64,000 nt of DNA from assembly GCF_006494775.1 (NCBI RefSeq), contig NZ_CP041146.1:5698501-5762500 (forward strand), in the 5' to 3' direction. The notes under the pieces are model-generated. The model was given only the letters and a program-made list of their open reading frames with translations. It had not been told where the DNA came from and did not search any database. This stretch comes from Nocardioides humi. Lineage in GTDB: Bacteria; Actinomycetota; Actinomycetes; Propionibacteriales; Nocardioidaceae. The stretch's first letter is position 1. Every line of letters starts with the position of its first letter. The translations under genes were made by a program, and so were the position numbers. Of the stretch, positions 25,455 through 34,377 are shown piece by piece.

Positions 25455-28400
25455 TGCGGGACCTGGTACGCCGGGCGGTCGACCTGGGCGGGCTTCCGGT
25501 CGACGACGCGCTCGCCCTCGTCGTGCCCCTGCTCGAGCAGGTGGCCCGCGCCCACGAGGTGGGCCGGGTCGCGCCGCTGCGCGGGCTCGGTGACCTGTCC
25601 GTGGCCGAGGAGCACCGGATCGAGTTCGACGAGCGGGCCGCGCTGCCGGCGCAGCACAACCGGGCCGCGCTCGAGCAGGTGGAGCGCGAGCTGGCCTCGC
25701 GCTCGTTCGAGGTACGACGTGGCGCCGGCCAGGTGGTCGACCTGGCCTCCGGCCTGCGCACCACCACGACCGACCAGGGCGAGACCGCCGCGCACCCCCG
25801 GGTGCGCCTGGTGCCGGGCTGGCAGCGGTGGGAGCACGAGATCGAGCACCACGACCAGCTCACCGACATCGGCAGCCTGGGGGAGCTGCTGGCGGCGCTG
25901 CTCTGCGGGCTCGACCTCGCCGACGCCGACGACCTGCAGCGACTGGAGCGGCACCGCGGCAACCTGTTCGCGCTGGCCCCGGGGCTGCACCCGGTGGTTG
26001 CCGGCGTGGTCACCTCGATGGTCGAGCCCGACCGGCGGCGGCGCACCCAGGACCTGCTCGACGTCACCGAGCGGCTGCGCACCTACCGCGACCACCCGGA
26101 GGACTTCGACCTCGACCGCGTGCTCGTCGCCGGCGGCACGGCGGACCGTCGTACCGTCGTCCTGGAGCACCTGCGCGACCGTCTCTTCGACGTCAGCAGG
26201 CGCAACCCCCTGCTGCACTTCCGCAGCACCGGACGCACCCTCAACCTGACCCAGGCGTCGGTGCCGCTGGTGCTCGACGTCCGCTCGGTGCGTGCGGAGC
26301 AGCTGTTCACCTGGGGCGGGCCGGTGTCCGCGCGCCTGGTCGCCGGCAAGCCGGTCGACCTCGGCGCCGTGGTCCGGTGGGACGACGCGCCGTACGCCGA
26401 GCAGGCCATCGACGCCGTCATGTCGCAGGCGCGCCGCGACCGCGCCGAGTACGGCCAGGACCAGCTGCGGATCGTGGTCGCCTTCTTGCGCTGGCACGAC
26501 GTCCACGAGGATCCGGATGCGCCGATCCTGTCGCCGCTGGTGCTGGCGGCCGCGCAGCTGACGAAGAAGCGCGGAGTGCGGCATTCCTACCGGCTCCAGC
26601 TGGTCGAGCCCGGCCAGGCCGAGGTGAACCCGGTCCTGCGCCACCAGCTGCGCGACCGCTACGGGTTCGAGCTGCCGGCCACCGTCGACCTCACCGACCC
26701 GGGCGCCGTCGACGCGCTGCGCGCGGAGATCGAGCGCCAGGCGCGGGCCACCGAGCGCGGCGTCTCGGTCGTGCTCGTCGACCAGCCCCGGATCGAGCTG
26801 ATCCGCTCGCGCGCCCAGACGGCGCTGCAGGCCTACCGGCGCCGCCGGAGCGGCAGCCGGCCGAGCATCGGCCGCCGCCACTACGCCTACTCCTACACCC
26901 GGCCGTCGTGGCAGCCGCTCGGTGTGCAGATCTTCGAGGACCGCCTGGTGCGCTCCCCACTGCCGTTCGCCGTCGAGCTCGGCGACGAGCCGGCGCCCCG
27001 CGCGCAGGCGGTCGGTACCGCCGGTGCGGTCGAGCGCGAGCTCTACACCCTGACCGAGGGCGAGACGAACCCCTACCGCTGGGAGGTCGACCTCTGCGCG
27101 GTCAGCCTCGCCAACTTCAACTACCGCACGCTCAGCCTGGTCCGCGACTACGACGCCCTGCTCGCCGAGACTCGGTCGCAGCCGGTGTTCGACGAGCTGT
27201 TCTCCGCCGAGCCGCGCGAGGCCCCGGCGGCCGCCGCGGCGATGCCGCTGCCCGAGCGTCATCTGGTGGTGAGCGCCGACGACTCCCAGCTGGCCGCCAT
27301 CGCCCAGGCCCGCGCCGACGACAACTTCGTCATCCAGGGCCCGCCCGGCACCGGCAAGTCGCAGACGATCACGAACCTCGTCGCCGACTACCTCGCGCGC
27401 GGCAAGCGGGTGCTGTTCATCTGCCAGAAGCGCGCCGCGCTCGACGTCGTCCACGCCCGGCTGCGCTCCCGCGGCCTCGACGAGATCTGCACGCTCGTCC
27501 ACGACAGCCAGGCCGACAAGAAGGCCTTCGTCCACGGCCTGCGCGACACCTACGAGGCGTGGTCCGCCGCCGAGGACGACCTCGCCGACCTCGAGGCGGC
27601 GCGCGACGCGCTCGTGAGCGAGCTGACCGGCATCCGCGCCGAGGTCGAGGGGTACGACGCCGCGCTGGGCGGGCCCGGACAGCGCGGTGCCCGCGTGATC
27701 GACCACCTCGACCGGCTGGTCGCGCTGCGCCACGCGCGCTGGGGCGAGGAGCTGAGCGCCGACCGGCAGCTTCTGGTGCCGGCCCCGGAGGCCTGGCAGG
27801 CCGCCCGTGGTGCGGTCGACCGGCTGGGCGAGGCGCTCGCACGGGCGGGCCACGGCCGGATACTGGCGCGCTCGCCACTGTCGGCGGTCGAGCCGAGTGT
27901 GCTCGGCGACCCCCGGGCCGAGCTGACCGTCGGTGCCGCGGCCGAGGCGCTGGCCGGAGCGCTGGCGCGTCCGCGCGCGCTGCTCGTGGCGGCAGGCGGA
28001 CCGGATCCCGGCGCGCTGAGCCTGTCCCAGGTCTGGCAGGTGGCCGAGCTGCATGCGCTCCTCGACCCGCTCGCCCGCCGTGGCGCGCTCGGCGTCCTCT
28101 CCGGACGGTCGGTCGCCGCGACCGAGCTGACCGCCGCGGCGGACCGGCAGCGGGCCGCCCGCGAGGCGGCGGAGGCGGCCGCGCAGGCGGCCGCCGGCTG
28201 GGCGGAGGCTCCCGGGCCCGAGGAGGCGCGCGCGGCGCTGGAGGTCGCACGACACAAGGAGGGAGCGGCGTTCCGGTTCTTCAACGGCGAGTGGCGCCGA
28301 GTCCGCGGACTGGTCGGGCGGGGGTGGCGCGGGCCGGCGCTGCCGGCCAGTCGGGCGCTCGGGCTGCTGGTGGCCCACTACGACGCCGCCGGCGCCGCGA

Positions 28401-30541
28401 CGGCCGACGACGCCGAGGCAGAGCGGGTCTACGGCCACGCCGACCTGTCGGCCCTGGCGACGGCGCTCGAAGTGGCACGCCGCCTGGAGTGGCCGCTGGC
28501 CGCCTGGCGCGACCTGCTGGCGACCTCCGACGACCGCGCCCGCGAGGCGCTCGACGCCCTGCCGGCGGTGCTGCCCGGCGTGGAGGCGGCGGCCGCCGGG
28601 GTCCTCGCCGTCGAGCACCTGTCGCTCGACGCGGCGGCCGGCGTCGCCGCGGCGCTGGCGGCGCCGGCCGGGCGCGACGCCGTCCGCGCTGCCGCCCCGA
28701 GCCTGCGGGAGCTCGCCGCGCAGCCGGCCGTCCTCGAGGCGGTCCGCAGGCTCGACGCGGAGCCAGACCAGCTCGAGTACGCCGTGGTCGCCGCCGCGCT
28801 CCGCACCGCGCGGGCGAGTCATCCGCAGCTGGACCGGCTGGACGGGCGCCGGCTCGGCGACCTGGTCGAGCGGGTGGCGACGCTGGAGCCCGACCTGCAC
28901 AGGGCCAATGCCGCGGTGATCGTGGGCCGGCTGCGCCACCGGTTCCGGGAGCGGGTGGAGCACAGCACCCGCAGCGTCACCGGCATGGACGACGCCCAGC
29001 GTGCGCTCAAGAGGACGTGGAGCACGGGACGCCGCGAGCTGGAGCACGAGTTCGGCAAGGTGCGTGCGTACAAGTCGATCCGTCAGCTCGCCGGCGGCGA
29101 GTCCGGCGAGGTGGTCGCCGCGCTGCGCCCGGTGTGGCTGATGAGCCCGGCCTCGCTGAGCGACATCCTCGAGCTGGCCTCGTCCTTCGACGTGGTCGTC
29201 TTCGACGAGGCGAGCCAGGTGCCGGTCGAGGAGGCGGTGCCGGCGCTGCACCGGGCCGGTCAGGTCGTCGTGGTCGGGGACCGGATGCAGCTGCCGCCCA
29301 CCCGCTACTTCCGTGCGGGCGGGCCCGCTCCCGACACGGAGGTCGACGACGGCGCCCCGGACGACGAGTCCGGCACGCAGGTCGGCGTGGTGCTCGACGC
29401 CGACAGCTTCCTCGCCGTCGCATCGACGCGGCTGCCGTCGACGATGCTGCTCTGGCACTACCGCAGCCGCCACGAGGCGCTGATCCAGTTCAGCAACGCC
29501 GCCTTCTACGACGGTCGGCTGGCGACCGTGCCGGACCGTGAGCCGCTGCCCGAGGGGCGCACGCGGCTGGTCGTGGGCGCCAGCGAGTCGCCCGATCCCG
29601 AGCAGGTGCGCGCGACCACGGACGCGATCCTCGACCGCAGCATCAGCGTCGTACGCGTGAGCGACGGCATCTACACGCGTCGCACCAATCCCGCCGAGGC
29701 GCGGTGGGTCGCCGAGGTGGTGCGCGACCTGCTGCTGCGCGGCACCGGCCTGTCGATCGGCGTCGTGGCGTTCTCGGAGGCGCAGCAGACCGAGATCGAG
29801 AGCGCCCTCGCCGCGCTGGCCGCCGACGACCGGGAGTTCGCGACGGCGTACGAGACCGAGGTCGACCGGGAGGAGGACGGCCAGGCGCTCGGCCTCTTCG
29901 TGAAGAACCTGGAGAACGTCCAGGGCGACGAGCGCGACGTGATCGTCATGAGCGTCTGCTACGCGCCCGGCCCCGACGGCCGGATGCGGATGAACTTCGG
30001 CCCGATCAACAACAGTGGCGGCGAGAAGCGGCTCAACGTCATCTTCAGCCGCGCCCGCCGCCACATGGTGCTGGTCAGCAGCATCGAGCCCACGATGATC
30101 ACCAACACCTACAACGACGGCGCCTCCGCGCTGCGCGGCTTCCTCCAGTACGCCGACGCCGTCTCCGAGGGCGACCGGGCTGCGATGGAGTCCGCCCTCG
30201 GGTCGTGGGCTCGCTCGGGCGCGGGATGGTCGGCGACGCCGGCCATCGTCGAGCAGCTGAGCGCTGCGTTGGGGAAGCGGGGTGTCGACGTGGCCCTCGC
30301 CGTGGGCCAGTCCGGCTTCCGCTGCGACCTCGCCCTGCGTCGTGCCGGAGACCCGGCGTGGCGCACCGCCGTCCTCGTCGACCACGCCGACCGCGTCGAC
30401 GGCGCCACCGGCGAGCAGCGCCGTACCGTCCAGCCGGCCGTGCTGCGCTCCGCCGGCTGGACGGTCGAGCAGGTGCTCGCCACCGACTGGCTCGAGGACC
30501 CGGACGGGGTGACGGAGCGGCTCGTCGCGAGCCTGGGCTGA
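25454..30541 (+). CDS. Giant DUF4011 / SF1 helicase / nuclease-like fusion protein
   Basis: 1695 residues. Residues 1 to about 215 look like a degenerate kinase-type C-lobe (weak). DUF4011 follows (LRDRLFDVSRRNPLLHFR near 240). The SF1 DNA2/NAM7-type helicase has Walker A GPPGTGKSQT from 629, a long Ala-rich insertion, Walker B VVVFDEASQ (Asp1251), GDRMQLPP near 1276, LLWHYRSRHEAL and the C-terminal motifs NVQGDERDVIVMS and RLNVIFSRAR. The last 100 residues (SGFRCDLALR, WRTAVLVD, LRSAGWTVEQV, DWLEDP) resemble the REase_MTES_1575/Vsr-like nuclease fold. Helicase-nuclease fusions of this kind are known in anti-phage systems. Coupled here to an M48-like peptidase. Target and mechanism are unknown. 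Confidence 0.85.
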   Translation: MRDLVRRAVDLGGLPVDDALALVVPLLEQVARAHEVGRVAPLRGLGDLSVAEEHRIEFDERAALPAQHNRAALEQVERELASRSFEVRRGAGQVVDLASGLRTTTTDQGETAAHPRVRLVPGWQRWEHEIEHHDQLTDIGSLGELLAALLCGLDLADADDLQRLERHRGNLFALAPGLHPVVAGVVTSMVEPDRRRRTQDLLDVTERLRTYRDHPEDFDLDRVLVAGGTADRRTVVLEHLRDRLFDVSRRNPLLHFRSTGRTLNLTQASVPLVLDVRSVRAEQLFTWGGPVSARLVAGKPVDLGAVVRWDDAPYAEQAIDAVMSQARRDRAEYGQDQLRIVVAFLRWHDVHEDPDAPILSPLVLAAAQLTKKRGVRHSYRLQLVEPGQAEVNPVLRHQLRDRYGFELPATVDLTDPGAVDALRAEIERQARATERGVSVVLVDQPRIELIRSRAQTALQAYRRRRSGSRPSIGRRHYAYSYTRPSWQPLGVQIFEDRLVRSPLPFAVELGDEPAPRAQAVGTAGAVERELYTLTEGETNPYRWEVDLCAVSLANFNYRTLSLVRDYDALLAETRSQPVFDELFSAEPREAPAAAAAMPLPERHLVVSADDSQLAAIAQARADDNFVIQGPPGTGKSQTITNLVADYLARGKRVLFICQKRAALDVVHARLRSRGLDEICTLVHDSQADKKAFVHGLRDTYEAWSAAEDDLADLEAARDALVSELTGIRAEVEGYDAALGGPGQRGARVIDHLDRLVALRHARWGEELSADRQLLVPAPEAWQAARGAVDRLGEALARAGHGRILARSPLSAVEPSVLGDPRAELTVGAAAEALAGALARPRALLVAAGGPDPGALSLSQVWQVAELHALLDPLARRGALGVLSGRSVAATELTAAADRQRAAREAAEAAAQAAAGWAEAPGPEEARAALEVARHKEGAAFRFFNGEWRRVRGLVGRGWRGPALPASRALGLLVAHYDAAGAATADDAEAERVYGHADLSALATALEVARRLEWPLAAWRDLLATSDDRAREALDALPAVLPGVEAAAAGVLAVEHLSLDAAAGVAAALAAPAGRDAVRAAAPSLRELAAQPAVLEAVRRLDAEPDQLEYAVVAAALRTARASHPQLDRLDGRRLGDLVERVATLEPDLHRANAAVIVGRLRHRFRERVEHSTRSVTGMDDAQRALKRTWSTGRRELEHEFGKVRAYKSIRQLAGGESGEVVAALRPVWLMSPASLSDILELASSFDVVVFDEASQVPVEEAVPALHRAGQVVVVGDRMQLPPTRYFRAGGPAPDTEVDDGAPDDESGTQVGVVLDADSFLAVASTRLPSTMLLWHYRSRHEALIQFSNAAFYDGRLATVPDREPLPEGRTRLVVGASESPDPEQVRATTDAILDRSISVVRVSDGIYTRRTNPAEARWVAEVVRDLLLRGTGLSIGVVAFSEAQQTEIESALAALAADDREFATAYETEVDREEDGQALGLFVKNLENVQGDERDVIVMSVCYAPGPDGRMRMNFGPINNSGGEKRLNVIFSRARRHMVLVSSIEPTMITNTYNDGASALRGFLQYADAVSEGDRAAMESALGSWARSGAGWSATPAIVEQLSAALGKRGVDVALAVGQSGFRCDLALRRAGDPAWRTAVLVDHADRVDGATGEQRRTVQPAVLRSAGWTVEQVLATDWLEDPDGVTERLVASLG

Positions 30542-30663
30542 CCCCCTCAGGCGGTGGGAGGGAAACCCGCCGAGCCGCACCAGATGGCCGTGCAGCGCTC
30601 AGCACCGCGGTCTCGGGCACCTCCGCCCCGGCGTCAGCGCGGCTGCTCGCCTCGTCGCTCGCC

Positions 30664-32091
30664 TCATCGTCCGCCACGCAGGGCGAGCACGACGAGGAAG
30701 ACGCCGAGAGCGCCCATGACCGCGAGTCCCGCACCCATCGTCGCCGCACCCGCTGCACCCGCGCCGCCGACGACGACCAGCACGCCCACGAGGGCCGACG
30801 AGATCGCGTTCGCGATGAGCTCGGCCGTCCCGACGCCGGCCGCGGCCTTGGAGCCCTCGACGGGGTCGTCGCTGCTGCGCATCGCCGCGACGCTCAGGTG
30901 CGGGAACGCCAGACCCACGCCCGCGCCGGCCAGCAGCAGCCCACCGACCCACACCCAGGCGGCCCCGTCGGTGTCGAGATGCTGGGAGGCGGCGTACACG
31001 GCGAGCCCGACGGTCATGAGCACGGGACCGAGGAACATCAGCCGGCGGCTGGTGCGCTCGTCGTCGACGCTCGCGCTGAAGAGCTGCACGAAGCTCCACC
31101 CGATCGAAACCGTCGCTCCGAACACCCCGGCGACGAGCGGGGTCATCCCGCCGAGCTCCTGGCCGAACTTCGGCAGGAAGATCTCCGCCATCGCCGCGGC
31201 GCTGAGGATGCCGAGCAGGATGTAGATCCACTTGAGGGGATTCCCGCGCTGGTAGGTGATGTGCGGCAGCACGGGCGAGGGCGCTGCTCGGTCCACCAGC
31301 ACGAACCCGGCCACGAGCACGACGCCGAGCGTGAGCGCGACCGTGGTCGGCCAGCCGACCGGCACGATCGCGGCGATGCTGAACGCCGCCGCGGCGAGGA
31401 CGAGTACGCCGAGCGACGTCACAGGCAGTCGCCCGAAGTCCTCGGGCTCCGTGCTGCCCCGCGGCAGGCCGCGCAGCGACATCACGCCGAGCACCACCGC
31501 CACGACGGTGAGGAGCCAGAACGCACCGCGCCAGAACTCCAGCTGCGCGAACACCCCACCGATGGCGGGACCGACCAGCGTGCCGAAGCCCCACATCGCC
31601 GACACGAGCCCGGTCGCCCGCGTCCACAGGTGCTCGGGGAGCGCGTCGCGGATCACGGCGTACCCGAGACCCGCGAGCAGTCCACCGCCGAGGCCCTGCA
31701 GGACCCGAGCGACCAGCAGCAGCTCCATCGTCGGCGACAGCGCCGCGCCGAGGGAGCCGGCCGCGAACAGCAGGAACGCCAGCAGGTAGGCATGTGCCGC
31801 ACCCCACGACGCGAGGGTGCGGGCGACCAGCATCGAGGTCAGCACCGAGGCCACCATGAAGGACGTCGTCACCCAGGCGAAGTACTGCCCGCCGCCGATG
31901 TCGGCGACCGTCGTGGGCAGCAGGGCGGCCGTGACGAAGGTGTTCATGGCGTAGACGGCGATGCCGCCCGCAAGGACGAGCGAGGCGGTGATGTGCTCAC
32001 TGCTGAACAGTTCTCGCCAGCTGCCGGATGGCGCTGCGGTCGAGGTGGTTGTTGTCGAATTCCCTGCCGTATCGGTGTCTTCTGCGGACAT
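30664..32091 (-). CDS. MFS drug/H+ antiporter (EmrB/QacA-like)
   Basis: 475 residues, about 14 transmembrane helices. Motif A-like and motif C regions are present (VARVLQGLGGGLLAGLGYAVIRD, GTLVGPAIGGVFAQ), as in DHA-type exporters of the major facilitator superfamily. The N-terminus is Ser/Thr rich and cytoplasmic. It is divergent from soxR with only 39 bp between starts; the -10 box lies 7 nt before the ATG. Likely exports redox-active or toxic compounds when SoxR is oxidised (inference from the promoter). Confidence 0.9.
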   Translation of the reverse strand: MSAEDTDTAGNSTTTTSTAAPSGSWRELFSSEHITASLVLAGGIAVYAMNTFVTAALLPTTVADIGGGQYFAWVTTSFMVASVLTSMLVARTLASWGAAHAYLLAFLLFAAGSLGAALSPTMELLLVARVLQGLGGGLLAGLGYAVIRDALPEHLWTRATGLVSAMWGFGTLVGPAIGGVFAQLEFWRGAFWLLTVVAVVLGVMSLRGLPRGSTEPEDFGRLPVTSLGVLVLAAAAFSIAAIVPVGWPTTVALTLGVVLVAGFVLVDRAAPSPVLPHITYQRGNPLKWIYILLGILSAAAMAEIFLPKFGQELGGMTPLVAGVFGATVSIGWSFVQLFSASVDDERTSRRLMFLGPVLMTVGLAVYAASQHLDTDGAAWVWVGGLLLAGAGVGLAFPHLSVAAMRSSDDPVEGSKAAAGVGTAELIANAISSALVGVLVVVGGAGAAGAATMGAGLAVMGALGVFLVVLALRGGR

Positions 32092-32098
32092 GCCGACT

Positions 32099-32129
32099 AC
32101 GCTAGAATCTCAACATATGTTGAGGTCAA
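32099..32129 (-). promoter_or_regulatory. SoxR box within a 19-bp-spaced promoter driving the MFS gene
   Basis: On the minus strand TTGACC (32124-32129) and TAGCGT (32099-32104) are separated by exactly 19 bp. That over-long spacer is diagnostic of MerR-family activation. Inside is the perfect 16-bp palindrome CTCAACATATGTTGAG (32109-32124), matching the SoxR box pattern CTCAA-N6-TTGAG. The MFS ATG is 7 nt after the -10 box, so the transcript is leaderless. Confidence 0.85.
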
Positions 32130-32130
32130 G

Positions 32131-32598
32131 ATGAGCGATCACAAGCCGACCCCCACCGATCTGCTGGCCATCGGCGAGGTCGCGCGACGTACCGGAGTCG
32201 CCGTCTCCGCGCTGCACTTCTACGAGCGCCTGGGACTCATCTCCGCCACCCGCACAGCCGGAGGCCAACGCCGGTACGCCCGCCACGTGATCCGCCGGGT
32301 CTCGGTGATCCAAGTGGCGAAGCGCATGGGCATCCCGCTCGCCGAGGTCGCCGAGGTCTTCGCCGACCTGCCCCAGGACCGCATGCCCAGCAAGGTCGAC
32401 TGGCGGCGTATCAGCGAGCGCTGGCACGGACGCCTCGAGGCCCGTCGCAAGGAGATCGAGCGGATGGAGCACGAGCTGATCGAGTGCATCGGCTGCGGCT
32501 GCGTCTCGCTGCGCAGCTGCCGGGTGCTCAATCCCGACGACGAGCTCGGGTCGAACGGAACAGGCCCCCGGCTGTTGCCCGAGATCAGCGCGGACTGA
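32131..32598 (+). CDS. soxR: Redox-sensitive transcriptional activator SoxR
   Basis: 155 residues, a MerR-family protein. The N-terminal winged helix (LLAIGEVARRTGVAVSALHFYE) is followed by a dimerisation helix and the [2Fe-2S] cluster motif CIGCGC-N5-C with Cys at 119, 122, 124 and 130, the same numbering as in E. coli SoxR. Senses redox-cycling drugs or superoxide and untwists long-spacer promoters. Its only visible target here is the divergent MFS exporter, in line with the actinobacterial SoxR pattern of controlling efflux or redox enzymes instead of soxS. Confidence 0.95.
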   Translation: MSDHKPTPTDLLAIGEVARRTGVAVSALHFYERLGLISATRTAGGQRRYARHVIRRVSVIQVAKRMGIPLAEVAEVFADLPQDRMPSKVDWRRISERWHGRLEARRKEIERMEHELIECIGCGCVSLRSCRVLNPDDELGSNGTGPRLLPEISAD

Positions 32599-32688
32599 CG
32601 GACCTACGACATTGACGGTCTGCTGTCTGGACGTCAGGCGGGGTGGAGAGTCACCAGCCACGGGAGCAGACGTGGAGGACGAGATCCC

Positions 32689-32985
32689 TCAGGCCGACGG
32701 CTCGTGGTCGAGCCAGGCGCATCGGCCGCACGAGCAGCCCGTCTGCTGCCCGTCGTCGCTGCGACCGGGAGGCGACAAGGCCGGCTTCGCCCCGGTCCGC
32801 CGAGATCCGTTTCCCTCGGTCGTCCTGAACGGCTTCTTCGTCAGGTGCCATCCCTTGCACTTCGAACACCGGTAGACCCGCAGAGCGTAGCCGCTCTTCC
32901 GACTGGCTGCGAGCGCGTTGCGGATCGCTTCTCGCTGGCTCGCGTAGCGGTTCTTGCCGCAGGGCTTGTGCTGCGTTGCCTTCAT
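32689..32985 (-). CDS. Small zinc-ribbon-like protein
   Basis: 98 residues. PCGKNRYASQREAIRNAL is followed by VYRCSKCKGWHLTKK, so Cys at two sites plus CxxC and His could form a zinc ribbon. A second Cys cluster (GCSCGRC) lies in the C-terminal tail. GGAGG 7 nt before the ATG supports the start at 32985. Similar short CGK..RVYRC..C.GWHLT proteins occur in actinobacteria without known function. It lies just outside the left repeat of the island. Confidence 0.6.
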   Translation of the reverse strand: MKATQHKPCGKNRYASQREAIRNALAASRKSGYALRVYRCSKCKGWHLTKKPFRTTEGNGSRRTGAKPALSPPGRSDDGQQTGCSCGRCAWLDHEPSA

Positions 32986-33300
32986 GTCGTCGCCTCCGCT
33001 GCACAGGATCCGCGAACCGTCCCACGCAATGCAGCGACCTTCACGCCGCCGCCGCCCGCGCAGCGGCGACATGCCTCTGAGACGTGCGAGGCGTTGACCA
33101 GCCCGCCGGAGCACCAGGACGAGGAGCGACGCGCGCTCGTGCGGCGCTCGGGAGCAGCCCGGCCAGCCCGGTGTCGGTCACCGCGCCCGTGACGAGTGCG
33201 ACGTCGGGGTCGCGACGGTGGCGTTGACGCCCGCACGATGGCGACGAGGATCGTGCGGTCGAGGCCGTCAGAGTTTCTGATGCGATGTCTGACTGGACAA
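32986..33300. other. Stretch without a convincing gene
   Basis: I see no ORF here with a start, ribosome site and believable protein. One minus-strand frame stays open, but it runs through the hairpin of the left repeat and has repetitive composition. The stretch from 33407 to 33522 is likewise empty apart from a third GCAGGTCAG copy at 33433-33441. Confidence 0.5.
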
Positions 33301-33406
33301 GCGAAACGCCCCCGAACAACCGAAGTTGAACGAAGGCGTTTCGCAGGTCAGCGCCGCTTTCGCTGCGTTTGATGCAGGTCAGCGACGGCCGACCTCAGAT
33401 GTCGTA
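33301..33406 (+). repeat. Left copy of the structured repeat flanking the island (candidate att site)
   Basis: A 10-bp stem (GCGAAACGCC at 33301-33310, GGCGTTTCGC at 33335-33344) is followed by GCAGGTCAG at 33343 and 33374 and AGATGTCGTA at 33397. The same order and spacing (31 bp, then 23 versus 24 bp) recur at 42011-42116, where AGATGTCGTA is the reverse complement of the glnA C-terminal codons. On the minus strand this copy also reads Tyr-Asp-Ile-stop. A third GCAGGTCAG lies at 33433. Confidence 0.6.
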
Positions 33407-33522
33407 AGTCCGGCAAGTGATTCTGTGTCTGTGCAGGTCAGGCGCCTGATTCGACTCCTCGCGCTAGAGACGATGGCACTGTCATGGCACAAACTGGAGT
33501 TGCCGCTGAGGCTGATGTGATC

Positions 33523-33951
33523 TCAGAGGCGTTCTGGCAGGAGGGTCAGCGCCTCTACGTGCTGTGGTCGTACGGCGGTAAAGTGCCGGCGATCCAGTGT
33601 CGCGACCTCGGTGATGTCCAGTCGCTCGGCGAGCGCGATCACGGAGGCGTCTGTCGTGCCGATCCGGAGATCGTCGTATTGCTCGACCAACTCGGCCATG
33701 CGCGCGTAGTCGTCGGTTGTCACATCCACCGGGTCGAAGTCGCCAGCAGCGAGGCTGGCAAGAAACCGTGCCTCAAGCCTGCTGGAGCCGAAGCTGTCCA
33801 GCATGTACCCGACCTCGGCGACAACGGTTGCCGGGACGAGGAGCTGCCGTCTGGCCAAGCGCAGACCGGTGAGCAACTCGACGCAGGCGTGGTGGTCCGG
33901 ATCGTGCCGAACGGCCGCTGCCACGAGTGGCCCGGTGTCGCAGAGGATCAC
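33523..33951 (-). CDS. PIN-domain toxin (VapC-like)
   Basis: 142 residues. PIN fold with the acidic metal-binding set Asp5 (ILCDTGPLV), Glu46 (ATVVAEVGYM), Asp101 (GTTDASVIALAERL) and Asp120 (VATLDRRHF). Such proteins are Mg-dependent RNases of type II toxin-antitoxin systems. GTG start overlapping the antitoxin stop by 4 nt. Codon use is less GC-rich than in the flanking core genes. Confidence 0.88.
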   Translation of the reverse strand: MILCDTGPLVAAAVRHDPDHHACVELLTGLRLARRQLLVPATVVAEVGYMLDSFGSSRLEARFLASLAAGDFDPVDVTTDDYARMAELVEQYDDLRIGTTDASVIALAERLDITEVATLDRRHFTAVRPQHVEALTLLPERL

Positions 33952-34175
33952 GAGCGGTAGCTACCGAAGCCTTCAGCGGCGAGGTACTTATCGACGTTCT
34001 GAGCCAGATCCTTCGGCACGTCGGGGTTGTCGATCGCGCCGAACCACTCCGGCGGCCAGGGGCGATCCAAGGCTGGCTTACGCAGACGACGGCGCAACTC
34101 ATCTCCCGCTGCCGGCAACTGGTCGTCTGGCAGTGCATCGACGAGTTCGTGCAACTCGTTGCGGTCCATGCTCAT
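33948..34175 (-). CDS. Antitoxin partner of the PIN toxin
   Basis: 75 residues from ATG at 34175 (a second ATG at 34169). It begins MSMDRNELHELVDALPDDQLPA and then has a basic ELRRRLR segment and a C-terminal WPPEWFGAIDNPDVPKDLAQNVDKYL stretch (given as separate parts). The layout is that of short antitoxins whose C-terminus wraps the toxin. Its position directly upstream and the GTGA overlap with the PIN gene are the main support. No classical DNA-binding fold is obvious. Confidence 0.75.
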   Translation of the reverse strand: MSMDRNELHELVDALPDDQLPAAGDELRRRLRKPALDRPWPPEWFGAIDNPDVPKDLAQNVDKYLAAEGFGSYRS

Positions 34176-34377
34176 GTGTCCAGTGTAGGAGAAGGTGACC
34201 GACAAGAAGCTGGATCACGATGTGGCTGGCGAGTACACGTCACTTGCGGCGGTGTGACGCGCCTTGGCCGGTGCAGACTTGCACGCGCTGATGCGGCACT
34301 CGCCGTGCGTCGGGAAGGAGCCGCACCTCGACTCCGAGACGACGACACACCTCGGCAGGTACGCGCTCCACCGTCGC

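Noticed and set aside
33041..33319. Minus-strand ORF of 92 codons
   Set aside because: It runs through the left repeat hairpin, has no ribosome site, and its Ser/Thr/Ala/Arg composition looks non-coding.
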